Positions 9,154 through 18,300 of a stretch of 64,000 nt of DNA are shown one piece after another. Within the stretch, counting starts at the first letter, position 1. Each line of letters begins with the position of its first letter. The DNA is from Arthrobacter oryzae. Lineage in GTDB: Bacteria; Actinomycetota; Actinomycetes; Actinomycetales; Micrococcaceae. A model generated the notes under the pieces. That model searched no databases. It was given only the letters and a program-made list of their open reading frames with translations, and was not told the DNA's origin. Both the position numbers and the translations under genes were made by a program. The stretch lies in assembly GCF_003634095.1 (NCBI RefSeq), contig NZ_RBIR01000004.1:186001-250000 (forward strand), read 5' to 3'.

Positions 9154-9348
9154 GCACGGTGCCCTAACCGGCAGCCGTGCGCCACGGTCGGAGCCGGCGG
9201 CGTCAGAGCCTTCTGAGACCGAGGCTCTCCCCCCAGCCGCCGCCGGCTCCCTTAATCGGTCTACATCCGGGTCCGCCCCACTACGAGCGCGGACCCGGAT
9301 TGGGCGCCGTCGACGAGCGCCGCAGGGTCCGCCGGATTAAATAGGCGG
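9154..9348 (+). promoter_or_regulatory. Run of five hairpins, possible structured leader or small RNA
   Basis: Stems in order: GCACGGTGCC with GGCA-G-CCGTGC (9154-9180); a 13-bp perfect stem 9190-9202 with 9238-9250 enclosing an inner 6-bp stem 9205-9210 with 9223-9228; ATCCGGGTCCGC (9265-9276) with GCGGACCCGGAT (9289-9300); GGCGC with GCGCC (9303-9321); CCGCC with GGCGG (9329-9348). They end about 210 bases before the sufS start. No known riboswitch consensus was recognised. Strand is assumed from sufS; the structures are equally stable on the other strand. Confidence 0.5.
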
Positions 9349-9557
9349 TAACCGTGACCGATTCGCCCGGACGCCGGACCTCTCCTCGAATCCCGCCCTC
9401 GAATCCCGCGTAATGCCGGCCCGTGCGGGCGGCCGCGCAGGACGCCTGTTGGAACGTGGGATAATTAGGCTTAATCTGTGTGACGTATTTGCCCCTGCCG
9501 GTTTGTTCGGCGGGTCCGGGGTACGCCGCAGCGAACGCCGATCCAGGAGTCTCCGCC

Positions 9558-10865
9558 ATGGTTGCCACCCCAGCCCACCTTCGCCGCTCTGCCACCGCGC
9601 TCGGGAACGAAGAGGTCCTGAGGATCCGCAACGACTTCCCGATCCTGCAGCAGCACGTCAACGGCCGGCCACTCGTGTACCTGGACTCCGGGGCCACCTC
9701 GCAGAACCCGCTCAGCGTGCTGGAGGCCGAGCAGGAGTTCTACGAGCAGCGGAACTCGGCGGTCCACCGCGGGGCGCACCACCTCGCGGTCGAGGCCACC
9801 GAGGCATTCGAAAACGCCCGGGAAACGGTCGCGGACTTCGTCGGGGCGGACTGGGACGAACTGATCTGGACCTCCAATGCCACGGAGGGCCTGAACCTGC
9901 TCACCTACTCGTTCCTCAACGCATCCCTGCCTGGCGCCGCCCCCGAGGCAGCCCGGTTCGCCCTGGCCCCGGGCGACGAAGTGGTGGTCACGGAGATGGA
10001 ACACCACGCCAACCTGATCCCGTGGCAGGAACTGGCGGCCCGGACCGGCGCCGTCCTGAAGTTCATTCCCATCGACGACGCCGGCGCCCTGGACCTGGAC
10101 GCAGCCGCCGGAATCGTCGGCCCCCGCACCCGCGTCCTTGCGTTCACGCACGCGTCCAACGTCCTGGGCACCATCAACCCCGTGGCCGCACTCGTCGCCC
10201 TGGCCCGGTCCGCCGGGGCCCTCGTGGTGCTCGACGCGTGCCAGTCCGCGCCGCACCTGCCCCTGGACCTCAAGGCTCTCGACGTCGACTTCGCAGTGTT
10301 CTCCGGCCACAAGATGCTCGCCCCCACCGGAATCGGCGCCCTCTACGGCCGCTCGGAGCTGCTTAACGCGATGCCGCCGTTTCTGACCGGCGGCTCCATG
10401 ATCACCACCGTCACAATGGAACGTGCCGGGTTCCTGCCGAGCCCGCAGCGCTTCGAAGCCGGAACGCAGCGCATCTCCCAGGCCGTGGCACTCGCCGCGG
10501 CGGTGAACTATCTCACCGAGACGGGGGTTGACCGCATCCACGCCTGGGAAACAGAACTCGGCCAGCGCCTCGTACAGGGCCTGGGCTCCATCCCGGGAAT
10601 CCGCGTGCTGGGCCCGGCGGCGGGGGAGGAACGCATCGGCCTGGCGGCCTTCGACGTCGCGGGCGTCCATGCGCACGACGTCGGCCAGTTCCTGGACAGC
10701 CGCGGCATCGCCGTGCGCGTCGGCCACCACTGCGCGCAGCCACTGCACCGCCGCCTCGGACTGACCGCCACCACGCGGGCCAGCACCTATCTGTACAACA
10801 CCACGGACGATGTGGACGCGTTCCTCAACGCTGTCGCTGATGTCCGCGCCTACTTCCAAGCCTAG
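9558..10865 (+). CDS. sufS: SufS-type cysteine desulfurase
   Basis: A 435-residue class V aminotransferase-fold enzyme that uses PLP to take sulfur from cysteine for Fe-S cluster assembly. The PLP lysine is K252 in FSGHKMLAPTGIG, and the persulfide cysteine is C392 in RVGHHCAQPLHRR; the substrate-site YLDSGATSQNP and SAVHRGAHHLA segments are present. The ATG at 9558 has AGGAG eight bases upstream; a longer frame from a GTG at 9480 adds residues foreign to the family. sufU follows after 11 bases, so the two are co-transcribed. sufB, sufC and sufD are not adjacent. Confidence 0.95.
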   Translation: MVATPAHLRRSATALGNEEVLRIRNDFPILQQHVNGRPLVYLDSGATSQNPLSVLEAEQEFYEQRNSAVHRGAHHLAVEATEAFENARETVADFVGADWDELIWTSNATEGLNLLTYSFLNASLPGAAPEAARFALAPGDEVVVTEMEHHANLIPWQELAARTGAVLKFIPIDDAGALDLDAAAGIVGPRTRVLAFTHASNVLGTINPVAALVALARSAGALVVLDACQSAPHLPLDLKALDVDFAVFSGHKMLAPTGIGALYGRSELLNAMPPFLTGGSMITTVTMERAGFLPSPQRFEAGTQRISQAVALAAAVNYLTETGVDRIHAWETELGQRLVQGLGSIPGIRVLGPAAGEERIGLAAFDVAGVHAHDVGQFLDSRGIAVRVGHHCAQPLHRRLGLTATTRASTYLYNTTDDVDAFLNAVADVRAYFQA

Positions 10866-10876
10866 GACGGACATCC

Positions 10877-11332
10877 ATGAGTCTTGACCAGCTCTACCAG
10901 CAGATCATCCTCGAACATGCCAAGGCCAGGCACGGCAGCGGCCTGGCCGCAGCGGCGGCACCCGAGGGGGCCAGCAGCGGCCAGTCGCACCAGCTGAATC
11001 CCACCTGCGGCGACGAGATCACCGTCCGGGTATCCGTGGCCGACGGGCAGGTCAGCGAACTGCGCTGGGACGGCGACGGCTGCTCCATCTCGATGGCCTC
11101 CGCCTCCGTGCTGACAGACCTTGCCGAGGGCATGACGGTTGAGGAACTCCGCACCGTAATTGACAGCTTCCGCGAAGTGCTGCGCTCACGCGGAAAGGTG
11201 CCGGCCGACCCGGAGGTGCTGGGCGACGCCGCCGCCTTCGAGGGTGTGTCCCGTTACGCGGCCCGGGTCAAATGCGCCATGCTCTCATGGGTGGCCGCGG
11301 AAGACGCCCTCGGTCAGGCGCTGGCCGCCTGA
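10877..11332 (+). CDS. sufU: SufU-type Fe-S assembly scaffold / sulfur acceptor
   Basis: A 151-residue IscU-fold protein that in Gram-positive bacteria accepts the persulfide sulfur from SufS. The three metal-ligand cysteines are visible: C44 in NPTCGDE (with D46), C69 in GDGCSIS and C133 in VKCAMLS. The insert between the second and third cysteines is longer than in IscU, as expected for SufU. It lies 11 bases after sufS on the same strand. It converges with ugd after a 10-base gap. Confidence 0.94.
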   Translation: MSLDQLYQQIILEHAKARHGSGLAAAAAPEGASSGQSHQLNPTCGDEITVRVSVADGQVSELRWDGDGCSISMASASVLTDLAEGMTVEELRTVIDSFREVLRSRGKVPADPEVLGDAAAFEGVSRYAARVKCAMLSWVAAEDALGQALAA

Positions 11333-11342
11333 CCGCAGCAGG

Positions 11343-12656
11343 TCACGGCCTGCCCAGGCCCTTATAGGTCCAGCCGGCGGCCCGCCATTTGGCAGGGTCC
11401 AGGACATTCCGGCCGTCCAGGATGCGTGGCGCGGACACAAGAGTCTTGGCCACATGCGGATCCAGCTCCCGGTATGCCTGCCATTCGGTCAACAGCAGCA
11501 CGGCATCGGCCTTGTGCAGCGTTGTTTCCAGGTCCGGCTCCAACTGGAGCTCAGGGAAGCGTTTGGCGGCATTGGCCAGCGCCTGGGGGTCGGTGACTGT
11601 CACCACAGCCCCCTGCAGCTGGAGCTGCGCCGCGGCGCTCAGTGCGGGCGAGTCGCGGACGTCGTCGCTCTCGGGTTTGAAAGCCGCCCCCAGCACGGCG
11701 ATCCGCTGTCCCAGCAAAGTGCCGCCGCAGAGCTCCCGGGTGAGTTCCACCACACGGGTCCGGCGCCGCATGTTGATGGCATCCACTTCCCGCAGGAAGG
11801 TCAATGCCTGGTCGGCGCCCAGCTCGCCGGCCCGGGCCATGAACGCCCGGATGTCCTTGGGCAGGCAGCCGCCACCGAACCCGATGCCGGCGTTCAGGAA
11901 CTTCCTGCCGATCCGGTCATCCAGCCCGATCGCATCGGCCAGCCTGGTGACGTCGGCCCCCGTGGCTTCACAGACCTCGGCCATGGCATTGATGAAGGAG
12001 ATCTTGGTGGCCAGGAATGAGTTGGCGGCCGTCTTCACGAGCTCCGCCGTCGCGTAGTCCGTCACCAGCCGGGGTGTGCCGCCCGCGAGGGCGGCCTCGT
12101 AGACCCGGTCCATGACCAGAACCGCGGGGTGGTCCTCGCTGCCGTCCGGTGTCCCGTAGACGAACCGGTCCGGGTCCAGGGTGTCCGTTACGGCGTGGCC
12201 TTCGCGCAGAAACTCGGGATTCCAGACCAGCGTGGCCCCGGGCTCGGCATCCGCCAGAACCTCGGCCAGCCGCGCGGCGGTTCCCACCGGTACGGTGGAC
12301 TTCCCGGCAACGACGTCGCCCGCTGAGAGATGCGCGGCAAGGGCCGTGACGGCGGCATCCACGTAGCGCAGGTCGGCGCCGTTCTCGCCGCGCTTCTGCG
12401 GCGTTCCGACGCAGATGAAGTGGACCTCCGCGCCCCGGGCAGCCGACATGTCGGTGGTGAACCGCAACAGCCCCGATTCTTCAAGCTCGGAGAGGAGATC
12501 ATCCAGCACAGGTTCGTAAAACGGGGCGTGCCCCGCAGACAGCTGCGCTACCTTGTGTTCGTCGACATCGATGCCGACTACGTCATGTCCCAGCTTTGCC
12601 ATGCACGCGGCATGGACCGCGCCCAGATAGCCGCAACCGATAACCGAGATCCGCAT
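11343..12656 (-). CDS. UDP-glucose 6-dehydrogenase
   Basis: A 437-residue cytosolic enzyme that oxidises UDP-glucose to UDP-glucuronate with two NAD+, feeding cell-surface polysaccharide. It begins with the Rossmann motif GCGYLG (7-12). The catalytic cysteine is C264 in GFGGGCLPKD, with K208 in ELVKTAANSF; the C-terminal UDP-binding domain has VLGAAFKPESDDVRDSP. Length fits the family. It stands alone, converging on sufU. A GDP-mannose dehydrogenase is a less likely alternative because the domain signatures fit Ugd/TuaD better. Confidence 0.93.
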   Translation of the reverse strand: MRISVIGCGYLGAVHAACMAKLGHDVVGIDVDEHKVAQLSAGHAPFYEPVLDDLLSELEESGLLRFTTDMSAARGAEVHFICVGTPQKRGENGADLRYVDAAVTALAAHLSAGDVVAGKSTVPVGTAARLAEVLADAEPGATLVWNPEFLREGHAVTDTLDPDRFVYGTPDGSEDHPAVLVMDRVYEAALAGGTPRLVTDYATAELVKTAANSFLATKISFINAMAEVCEATGADVTRLADAIGLDDRIGRKFLNAGIGFGGGCLPKDIRAFMARAGELGADQALTFLREVDAINMRRRTRVVELTRELCGGTLLGQRIAVLGAAFKPESDDVRDSPALSAAAQLQLQGAVVTVTDPQALANAAKRFPELQLEPDLETTLHKADAVLLLTEWQAYRELDPHVAKTLVSAPRILDGRNVLDPAKWRAAGWTYKGLGRP

Positions 12657-12769
12657 CCGCTGTCCTCCCGTCGTGGCCTGTTCACAGCGTACGCGGTGGC
12701 GCGGGGATCACACAGCCTCGTGTGGTGCTAGTGCAAGCACCTCAACGGGGCATGAATTCCGGCTGAAAT

Positions 12770-12805
12770 CCGGCACACCGGCGGGCATTTCCGCCGGTGT
12801 GCCGG
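12770..12805 (-). terminator. Perfect 15-bp hairpin after the SCO4848-like gene
   Basis: CCGGCACACCGGCGG (12770-12784) and its complement (12791-12805) flank the loop GCATTT. It sits three bases beyond the minus-strand stop codon at 12809, so it most likely ends that transcript. Confidence 0.7.
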
Positions 12806-12808
12806 ACG

Positions 12809-13030
12809 CTAGGCGAGGAGGCCGACGATGCCGATCGCCGCCGTCGCGGCCCCCAGCAGCATCGAGATGCTGACGAGGACCACGTGGACGGTCAGGAAGC
12901 GCGTGGCCTTGCCGTTGGCGTCGCGGGCGCGCGGGTCCTTCATGACCCGGCGCAGGAACTGCGGCCAGACCGCGAGGGACCAGACTCCGGCGATAATCAG
13001 GACGACGGCGAGGAACGCGGGCAGTTCCAT
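12809..13030 (-). CDS. Small SCO4848-like membrane protein
   Basis: A 73-residue protein with two hydrophobic segments (about 5-25 and 48-71) joined by a basic loop, RRVMKDPRARDANGKATRF. Length, the GVWSLAVWPQFLR segment and the LVSISMLLG second helix fit the actinobacterial SCO4848 family of small membrane proteins, whose function is unknown. It follows the DUF2505 gene after four bases, so the two are probably one operon. Confidence 0.75.
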   Translation of the reverse strand: MELPAFLAVVLIIAGVWSLAVWPQFLRRVMKDPRARDANGKATRFLTVHVVLVSISMLLGAATAAIGIVGLLA

Positions 13031-13034
13031 GGCG

Positions 13035-13532
13035 TCAGTGGCTCTCGAGCCAGGCCTGGGCCTGCTGGGACTGCAGGTTCAGGGCCTTGCCGACCATCGG
13101 CTCGGCGGCGTCGGCGATCTTGCCGCCCAGGAACGGCACCGAGGAGGTCACGTTGCCCTCGAGCTCGATCCGGGTGCTGCCGCCGTCGGACACGAGACGC
13201 TGGACAGCGTTCACATCCAGCGGCGCGCCGGAAACCTTGAGCGAGATCTTGCTCTGCCGGGAACCGTCGGCGGCGGGAGCCTCCCAGGCCTCGAGCTGGG
13301 TCACCTTCAGGCTTTCGCCGACAAATTTCCGGGCGATGTCAGGCATCCGGGTGGTGGGGATGGTCCGCACGGTGGTGGTGCTGAAGGCGCCGGCAGGATC
13401 TCCGTCAAGGGCGAAGGATTCCAGGGTGCCGCCGACGAGCTCGCTTGTGTGGCGCAGGAAGTCTTCATTGACGAAAACCGCGGTTACGCGGTCGACGCTG
13501 TGCGGAACGGTGGTGGATGCACTCAGGGCCAT
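13035..13532 (-). CDS. DUF2505 domain protein
   Basis: A 165-residue soluble protein that matches the actinobacterial DUF2505 family along its whole length: N-terminal MALSASTTVPHSVDRV, central VTQLEAWEAP and C-terminal FLGGKIADAAEPMVGKAL. The fold is thought to resemble START/SRPBCC ligand-binding proteins; no ligand is known. Four bases separate it from the small membrane protein downstream, and the divergent-looking SDR/DUF2867 gene upstream is on the same strand. Confidence 0.85.
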   Translation of the reverse strand: MALSASTTVPHSVDRVTAVFVNEDFLRHTSELVGGTLESFALDGDPAGAFSTTTVRTIPTTRMPDIARKFVGESLKVTQLEAWEAPAADGSRQSKISLKVSGAPLDVNAVQRLVSDGGSTRIELEGNVTSSVPFLGGKIADAAEPMVGKALNLQSQQAQAWLESH

Positions 13533-13579
13533 AGGGGGTCCTCCGTGGTGTGGAAGTGGACGTTTCGGGCTCCAACATC

Positions 13580-15106
13580 TTACGTGGTGTGCGCGGCAGG
13601 CTCCGATTCGAGGGTCTGCAGCTCCCGGGCCGCGGCGGTGATGTTCCGCGACATGGCGGGAAATATGACGCTGTGGAACGGCAGCACAGCCAGCCAGTAC
13701 AGGCGGCCGCTGAGGCCCTTGGGGAAGAAGATGGCCCGCTGGCGGTAGCGGCTGCCGCGGCCGTCGGGCTCCACGGAAAGTTCCAGCCAGGCCCGGCCTG
13801 GGGCCCGCATTTCGGCCCGAAGCCGGAGCAGCCGGCCGCGGTCGATCCGCTCAACCCGCCACCAGTCCACCACCTCGCCCTCCGCCAGCAGATGCGGGTG
13901 CCGGCGGCCGCGGAGCAGTCCCGCCCCGCCGGTGAGCTTGTCCAGCCAGCCGCGCACCTGCCAGGCCAGCGGCAGCGAGTACCAGCCGTTCCGGCCGCCG
14001 ATTCCTTCGATGACGGTCCACACATGCTTAGGGTCGACGTCGCTCGCGAAGCTGCGCTCGTCCATGTACACCGTGTGGCCGGACCATTCCGGGTCGCTGG
14101 GCAGAGGATCGGCGTCGACGCCGGCGCTGGCCCAGGTGGTTTCGACCTGCCCGTCGCGTTCCTTGCCCAACGCCAGGGACACCGCGCGCCGGTACGAGGT
14201 CAGGCCGCCCTCCGGCACCGGGATATAGGCGTCGATGTCATGCTCGCGGGCGACGGCGTCGTGCTGGAGCGATTCGACCAGCGGCAGGGACATGGACAGC
14301 GGGATCGGGGTGGTCAGGGCCACCCACATGCCGGCCAGCCTGGGAGCGGGCACCGGCAGCGCCAGCACCACCCGGTGCGGCAAGCCCGCCTCGGCCGCGT
14401 ACTCCTTCATCATTCCCGCGTACGTGAGCACCTCGCGGCAGCCGATATCGAACGTCCGGTTGATGGGGCCTTCCAGCGACGCCGCGGCCACGAGGTAGTA
14501 CAGGACGTCCCGGACCGCGATCGCCTCGATCTTGTTCCGCACCCAGCTCGGCGCGGGCATCAGCGGGAGCGTTTCGGACAGGTGCCGGATCATTTCGAAC
14601 GACGCCGAGCCGGAGCCGATCACGACGCCGGCCTGGAAGACCACCGCGTCCACCGGGCTGTCGAGGAAGACCTGCCCCACGGCCTCACGGGAGCGCATGT
14701 GGGTGGACAGTTCGGCACCGGCCGGGTGCAGGCCGCCGAGATAGACGATCCGGCCTACCCCGGCCGCGGCCGCCGCCCGGGCAGCCGTCCCGGCCATCGC
14801 CTTTTCCTTGGCCTCGAAGCCGGCCCCGGCCGCCATGGAATGGACCAGGTAGTACAGGACGTCGACGCCGTCGAGCGCCTCGCGCAGGGCGTCGCCGTCG
14901 TCGAGACTGCTTTGGACCACTTCGACGTCGTCCAGCCACGGCACGCCGGCGATCTTGGCCGGGGTCCGGACCAGGACTTTGACCCGGTGGCCTGCCTCCA
15001 GGAGACGGGGGACCAGGCGTCCGCCGATGTAGCCGGTGGCGCCGGTGACCAGCACCGTCTTGGCATGTGCCGTCTTGGGATGTGCAGGTTTGGGAGTGCC
15101 GTTCAT
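13580..15106 (-). CDS. SDR-family NAD(P)-binding protein with C-terminal DUF2867 domain
   Basis: A 508-residue two-domain protein. The N-terminal part is an extended/atypical SDR Rossmann domain starting VLVTGATGYIGGRLVPRL (about 16-33). The C-terminal part is a DUF2867 domain (about 340-490), SRPBCC-like, with RHPHLLAEGEVVDWWRV and ending FHSVIFPAMSRN. The reaction is unknown; relatives are often annotated as nucleoside-diphosphate-sugar epimerases. Start 15106 has AAGGAG five bases upstream; an open frame extends to 15211 but lacks a comparable site. Same strand as the DUF2505 gene, 47 bases away. Confidence 0.85.
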   Translation of the reverse strand: MNGTPKPAHPKTAHAKTVLVTGATGYIGGRLVPRLLEAGHRVKVLVRTPAKIAGVPWLDDVEVVQSSLDDGDALREALDGVDVLYYLVHSMAAGAGFEAKEKAMAGTAARAAAAAGVGRIVYLGGLHPAGAELSTHMRSREAVGQVFLDSPVDAVVFQAGVVIGSGSASFEMIRHLSETLPLMPAPSWVRNKIEAIAVRDVLYYLVAAASLEGPINRTFDIGCREVLTYAGMMKEYAAEAGLPHRVVLALPVPAPRLAGMWVALTTPIPLSMSLPLVESLQHDAVAREHDIDAYIPVPEGGLTSYRRAVSLALGKERDGQVETTWASAGVDADPLPSDPEWSGHTVYMDERSFASDVDPKHVWTVIEGIGGRNGWYSLPLAWQVRGWLDKLTGGAGLLRGRRHPHLLAEGEVVDWWRVERIDRGRLLRLRAEMRAPGRAWLELSVEPDGRGSRYRQRAIFFPKGLSGRLYWLAVLPFHSVIFPAMSRNITAAARELQTLESEPAAHTT

Positions 15107-15306
15107 TGTGGCTCCTTCGTCATTGCGCATATAAGCCATTCGGAGCGCCGGCCGGCGCGGACTGCCTGGACCGGCCCACCTTGCCAGCTTAGCCCTGGGG
15201 GCCCGGCCCACCCCGGCTCCGCGGTAGGCTTGGAGAACCCGGGATTCTCGCGAATTCCGGCTATTCGTGTTGCCTGCATCCCGTGATCACATCAGGAGCT
15301 CCCGCC

Positions 15307-18300
15307 ATGAGCCTCAACGGCCCCTCTCTCACCGGTTTGCGCCGTGTCCTCGCCGAAGACCGGAACTACGCCCGGGTCCAGGCCGAGGCCGCCCGCGGGT
15401 TCGCCGCCCCCAGCGAGGACTACCAGATCAGCGCCCCGGCCGGAATGCGGTCCGCCTTGCTGGCCGAAATGGCCGACGGACTGACGACGCTCGCAGCCCA
15501 AACCGGTCCAGCCCAAACCGGTCCTGCCGAAGCTAGCGCTGCCGGCGCCGGCGGCCAGGCGCCCGTCGTCCTGGCCGTGACAGCCACCGGCCGCGAGGCC
15601 GAGGACCTGACCGAGGCGCTGCGCGCCTTCCTGCCGGCCGACGCAGTGGCCGAGTTCCCCAGCTGGGAGACCCTGCCGCACGAGCGGCTCTCCCCGCGCT
15701 CGGACACCGTGGGCCGGCGGCTCTCCGTGCTTCGCCGGCTCGCGCACCCCGAATCGTCCGCCGCCGGTGCGCTGCGCGTTGTGGTGGCCCCCGTGCGCGC
15801 CGTCGTGCAGCCGATCGTCGCCGGCCTCGGCGAACTGGTGCCCGTGACCCTCAGGATCGGGCAGGAAGCCCCCTTCAGCAGCGTCGTCAAGAGCCTGGCC
15901 GACGCCGCGTACGCGCGGGTGGACATGGTGACCCGCCGCGGCGAGTTCGCCGTCCGCGGCGGCATGCTGGACGTCTTCCCGCCCACCGAGGACCATCCCA
16001 TCCGGGTCGAGTTCTTTGGCGACGAAGTGGAACAGATGCGCTGGTTCGCCGTCGCCGACCAGCGCTCGCTGACCGCGCCCGGCCTGCACCACCCCACCGA
16101 ACTCCATGCCCCGCCGTGCCGCGAAATCCTCATCACGCCTTCCGTCATGTCCCGCGCGGCCACCCTGAAATCCCAGCTGCCGGCCGCCGCGGACATGCTG
16201 GAAAAGATCGCCGGCGGCATCGCCGTCGAGGGCATGGAATCCCTGGCGCCCGTGCTGGTGGACGCCATGGTGCCGTTCCTGGACCAGCTCCCGGCGGGGT
16301 CCATCGCGGTGGTGATCGAACCCGAGAAGGTCCGCACCCGGGCCCACGACCTCGCCGCCACCAACGAGGAATTCCTCGAGGCGGCCTGGTCCACGGCGTC
16401 CGACGGCGGGACCGCGCCCCTCGACCTGACTTCCGCGGCCTCCGAGGCCCTGCACTCGGCCAGCTTTCGTTCGCTGACCGAAACCCGCGCCGCGGCCCTG
16501 GACCACGGCGTCTCCTGGTGGTCCATCACGTCGCTGGCGAGCGACGAGGAGCTGCTGCCCGACGTCGACGTCCTGAACCTGCACGCCCGGGAACCCCGCG
16601 GCTACCAGGGCGACGTCGCGGAAATGATGGGCTTCATCGGCTCCCGCGTCCGGGACCAGTGGCGGATCGTGGTGGTCACCGAGGGCCCCGGCCCGGCGCA
16701 GCGCCTCGCGGAACTCTTCCATGACAACGACATCCCCTGCGCGCGGGTGGACACGCTCGAGGCGGACCCGCAGGCCGGGCTGATCGAGGTGACCACCGCC
16801 GCCGTCGGCCGCGGTTTTGTCCTGGACCCGCTCAAGCTGGCGCTGCTGACCGAGGCTGACCTGCTGGGCCGGACCTCCGCAGGGTCCACCAAGGACATGC
16901 GCCGGATGCCCTCCAAGCGGCGGAACGCCGTCGATCCGCTCCAGCTCGTGGCCGGCGACTCCGTGGTCCACGAACAGCACGGCATCGGCCGGTTCGTGGA
17001 ACTGATCCAGCGCCGGGTTGCCGGGGGCGGCGACGGGGTGCGCGAATACCTGGTCCTGGAATACGCCCCATCCAAGCGCGGAGCCCCGGGCGACCGGCTC
17101 TTTGTGCCCACGGACCAGCTGGACCAGGTCACCCGGTACGTCGGCGGGGACACCCCGGCGCTGAGCAAGATGGGCGGCGCGGACTGGGCCAGCACCAAGT
17201 CCAAGGCCCGCAAGGCCGTCAAGGAGATCGCCGGCGAACTGATCCGGCTGTACTCGGCCCGGATGGCCTCCCGCGGCTACGCCTTCGGCCCGGACACGCC
17301 GTGGCAGCGGGAGCTCGAGGAAGCCTTCCCCTACGTGGAGACCCCGGACCAGCTGACCACCATCAACGAGGTCAAGGCCGATATGGAGCGCGAGATCCCG
17401 ATGGACCGGCTGATCTCCGGCGACGTCGGCTACGGCAAGACCGAAATCGCGGTCCGCGCCGCGTTCAAGGCGGTCCAGGACGGCAAGCAGGTGGCCGTGC
17501 TGGTGCCCACGACGCTGCTCGCCCAGCAGCACTACGAGACGTTCACCGAACGGTTCTCCGGCTTCCCGCTGGTCGTCAAGCCGCTGTCCCGCTTCCAAAG
17601 CGGCAAGGAGGCCAAGGAGACGGCCGACGGCGTCAAGAGCGGGTCCGTGGACGTCGTGATCGGAACCCACCGGCTGCTGTCCAAGGACTTCGGCTTCAAG
17701 GATCTTGGCCTGGTGATCGTGGACGAGGAGCAGCGCTTCGGCGTCGAACACAAAGAGGCGCTCAAGAAGATGCGCACCAACGTGGACGTCCTAGCCATGA
17801 GCGCCACCCCGATTCCGCGCACCCTGGAAATGTCCCTGACCGGCATCCGCGAGACTTCCACCCTGGCCACCCCGCCGGAGGAACGGCACCCCGTGCTGAC
17901 CTACGTGGGCCCGTACACGGACAAGCAGACCTCCGCCGCGATCCGCCGCGAGCTGATGCGCGAGGGCCAGGTGTTCTTCGTCCACAACCGGGTGTCCACC
18001 ATCGACCGCACCGCGGCGAAGATCCGCGAACTCGTCCCGGAGGCCCGGGTGGAGGTGGCGCACGGGCAGATGTCCGAGAGCCGGCTGGAACAGATCATCG
18101 TGGACTTCTGGGAAAAGCGCTTCGACGTCCTCGTCTGCACCACCATCATCGAGACCGGCCTGGACATCTCCAACGCCAACACCCTGATCGTGGACGGCGC
18201 GGACAAGTACGGCCTCTCCCAGCTGCACCAGTTGCGCGGCCGCGTGGGCCGCGGCCGGGAACGTGCTTACGCCTACTTCCTCTACCCCTCCGAGAAGCCG

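Larger units (their letters stand above)
8591..9557. other. Non-coding region of about 970 bases between the LuxR cluster and sufS
   Basis: No supportable gene. From left to right: a small inverted repeat CTGAC-AGAA-GTCAG (8751-8764), a 15-bp tandem repeat cluster (8832-8876), a 19-bp tandem repeat cluster (8902-8977), a hairpin (9041-9061), five successive hairpins (9154-9348), a 13-bp direct repeat (9384-9409) and the sufS ribosome-binding site. A 64-codon open frame at 9146-9340 is low-complexity, arginine- and proline-rich, and coincides with the hairpins, so it is not called as a gene. Confidence 0.7.

Noticed and set aside
9100..9180. GTGCG on the minus strand as a group II intron 5' end
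   Set aside because: No domain V, no reverse transcriptase, and the five-base match is expected by chance.
9146..9340. 64-codon open frame before sufS
   Set aside because: Low-complexity, no ribosome-binding site, and it coincides with five hairpins.
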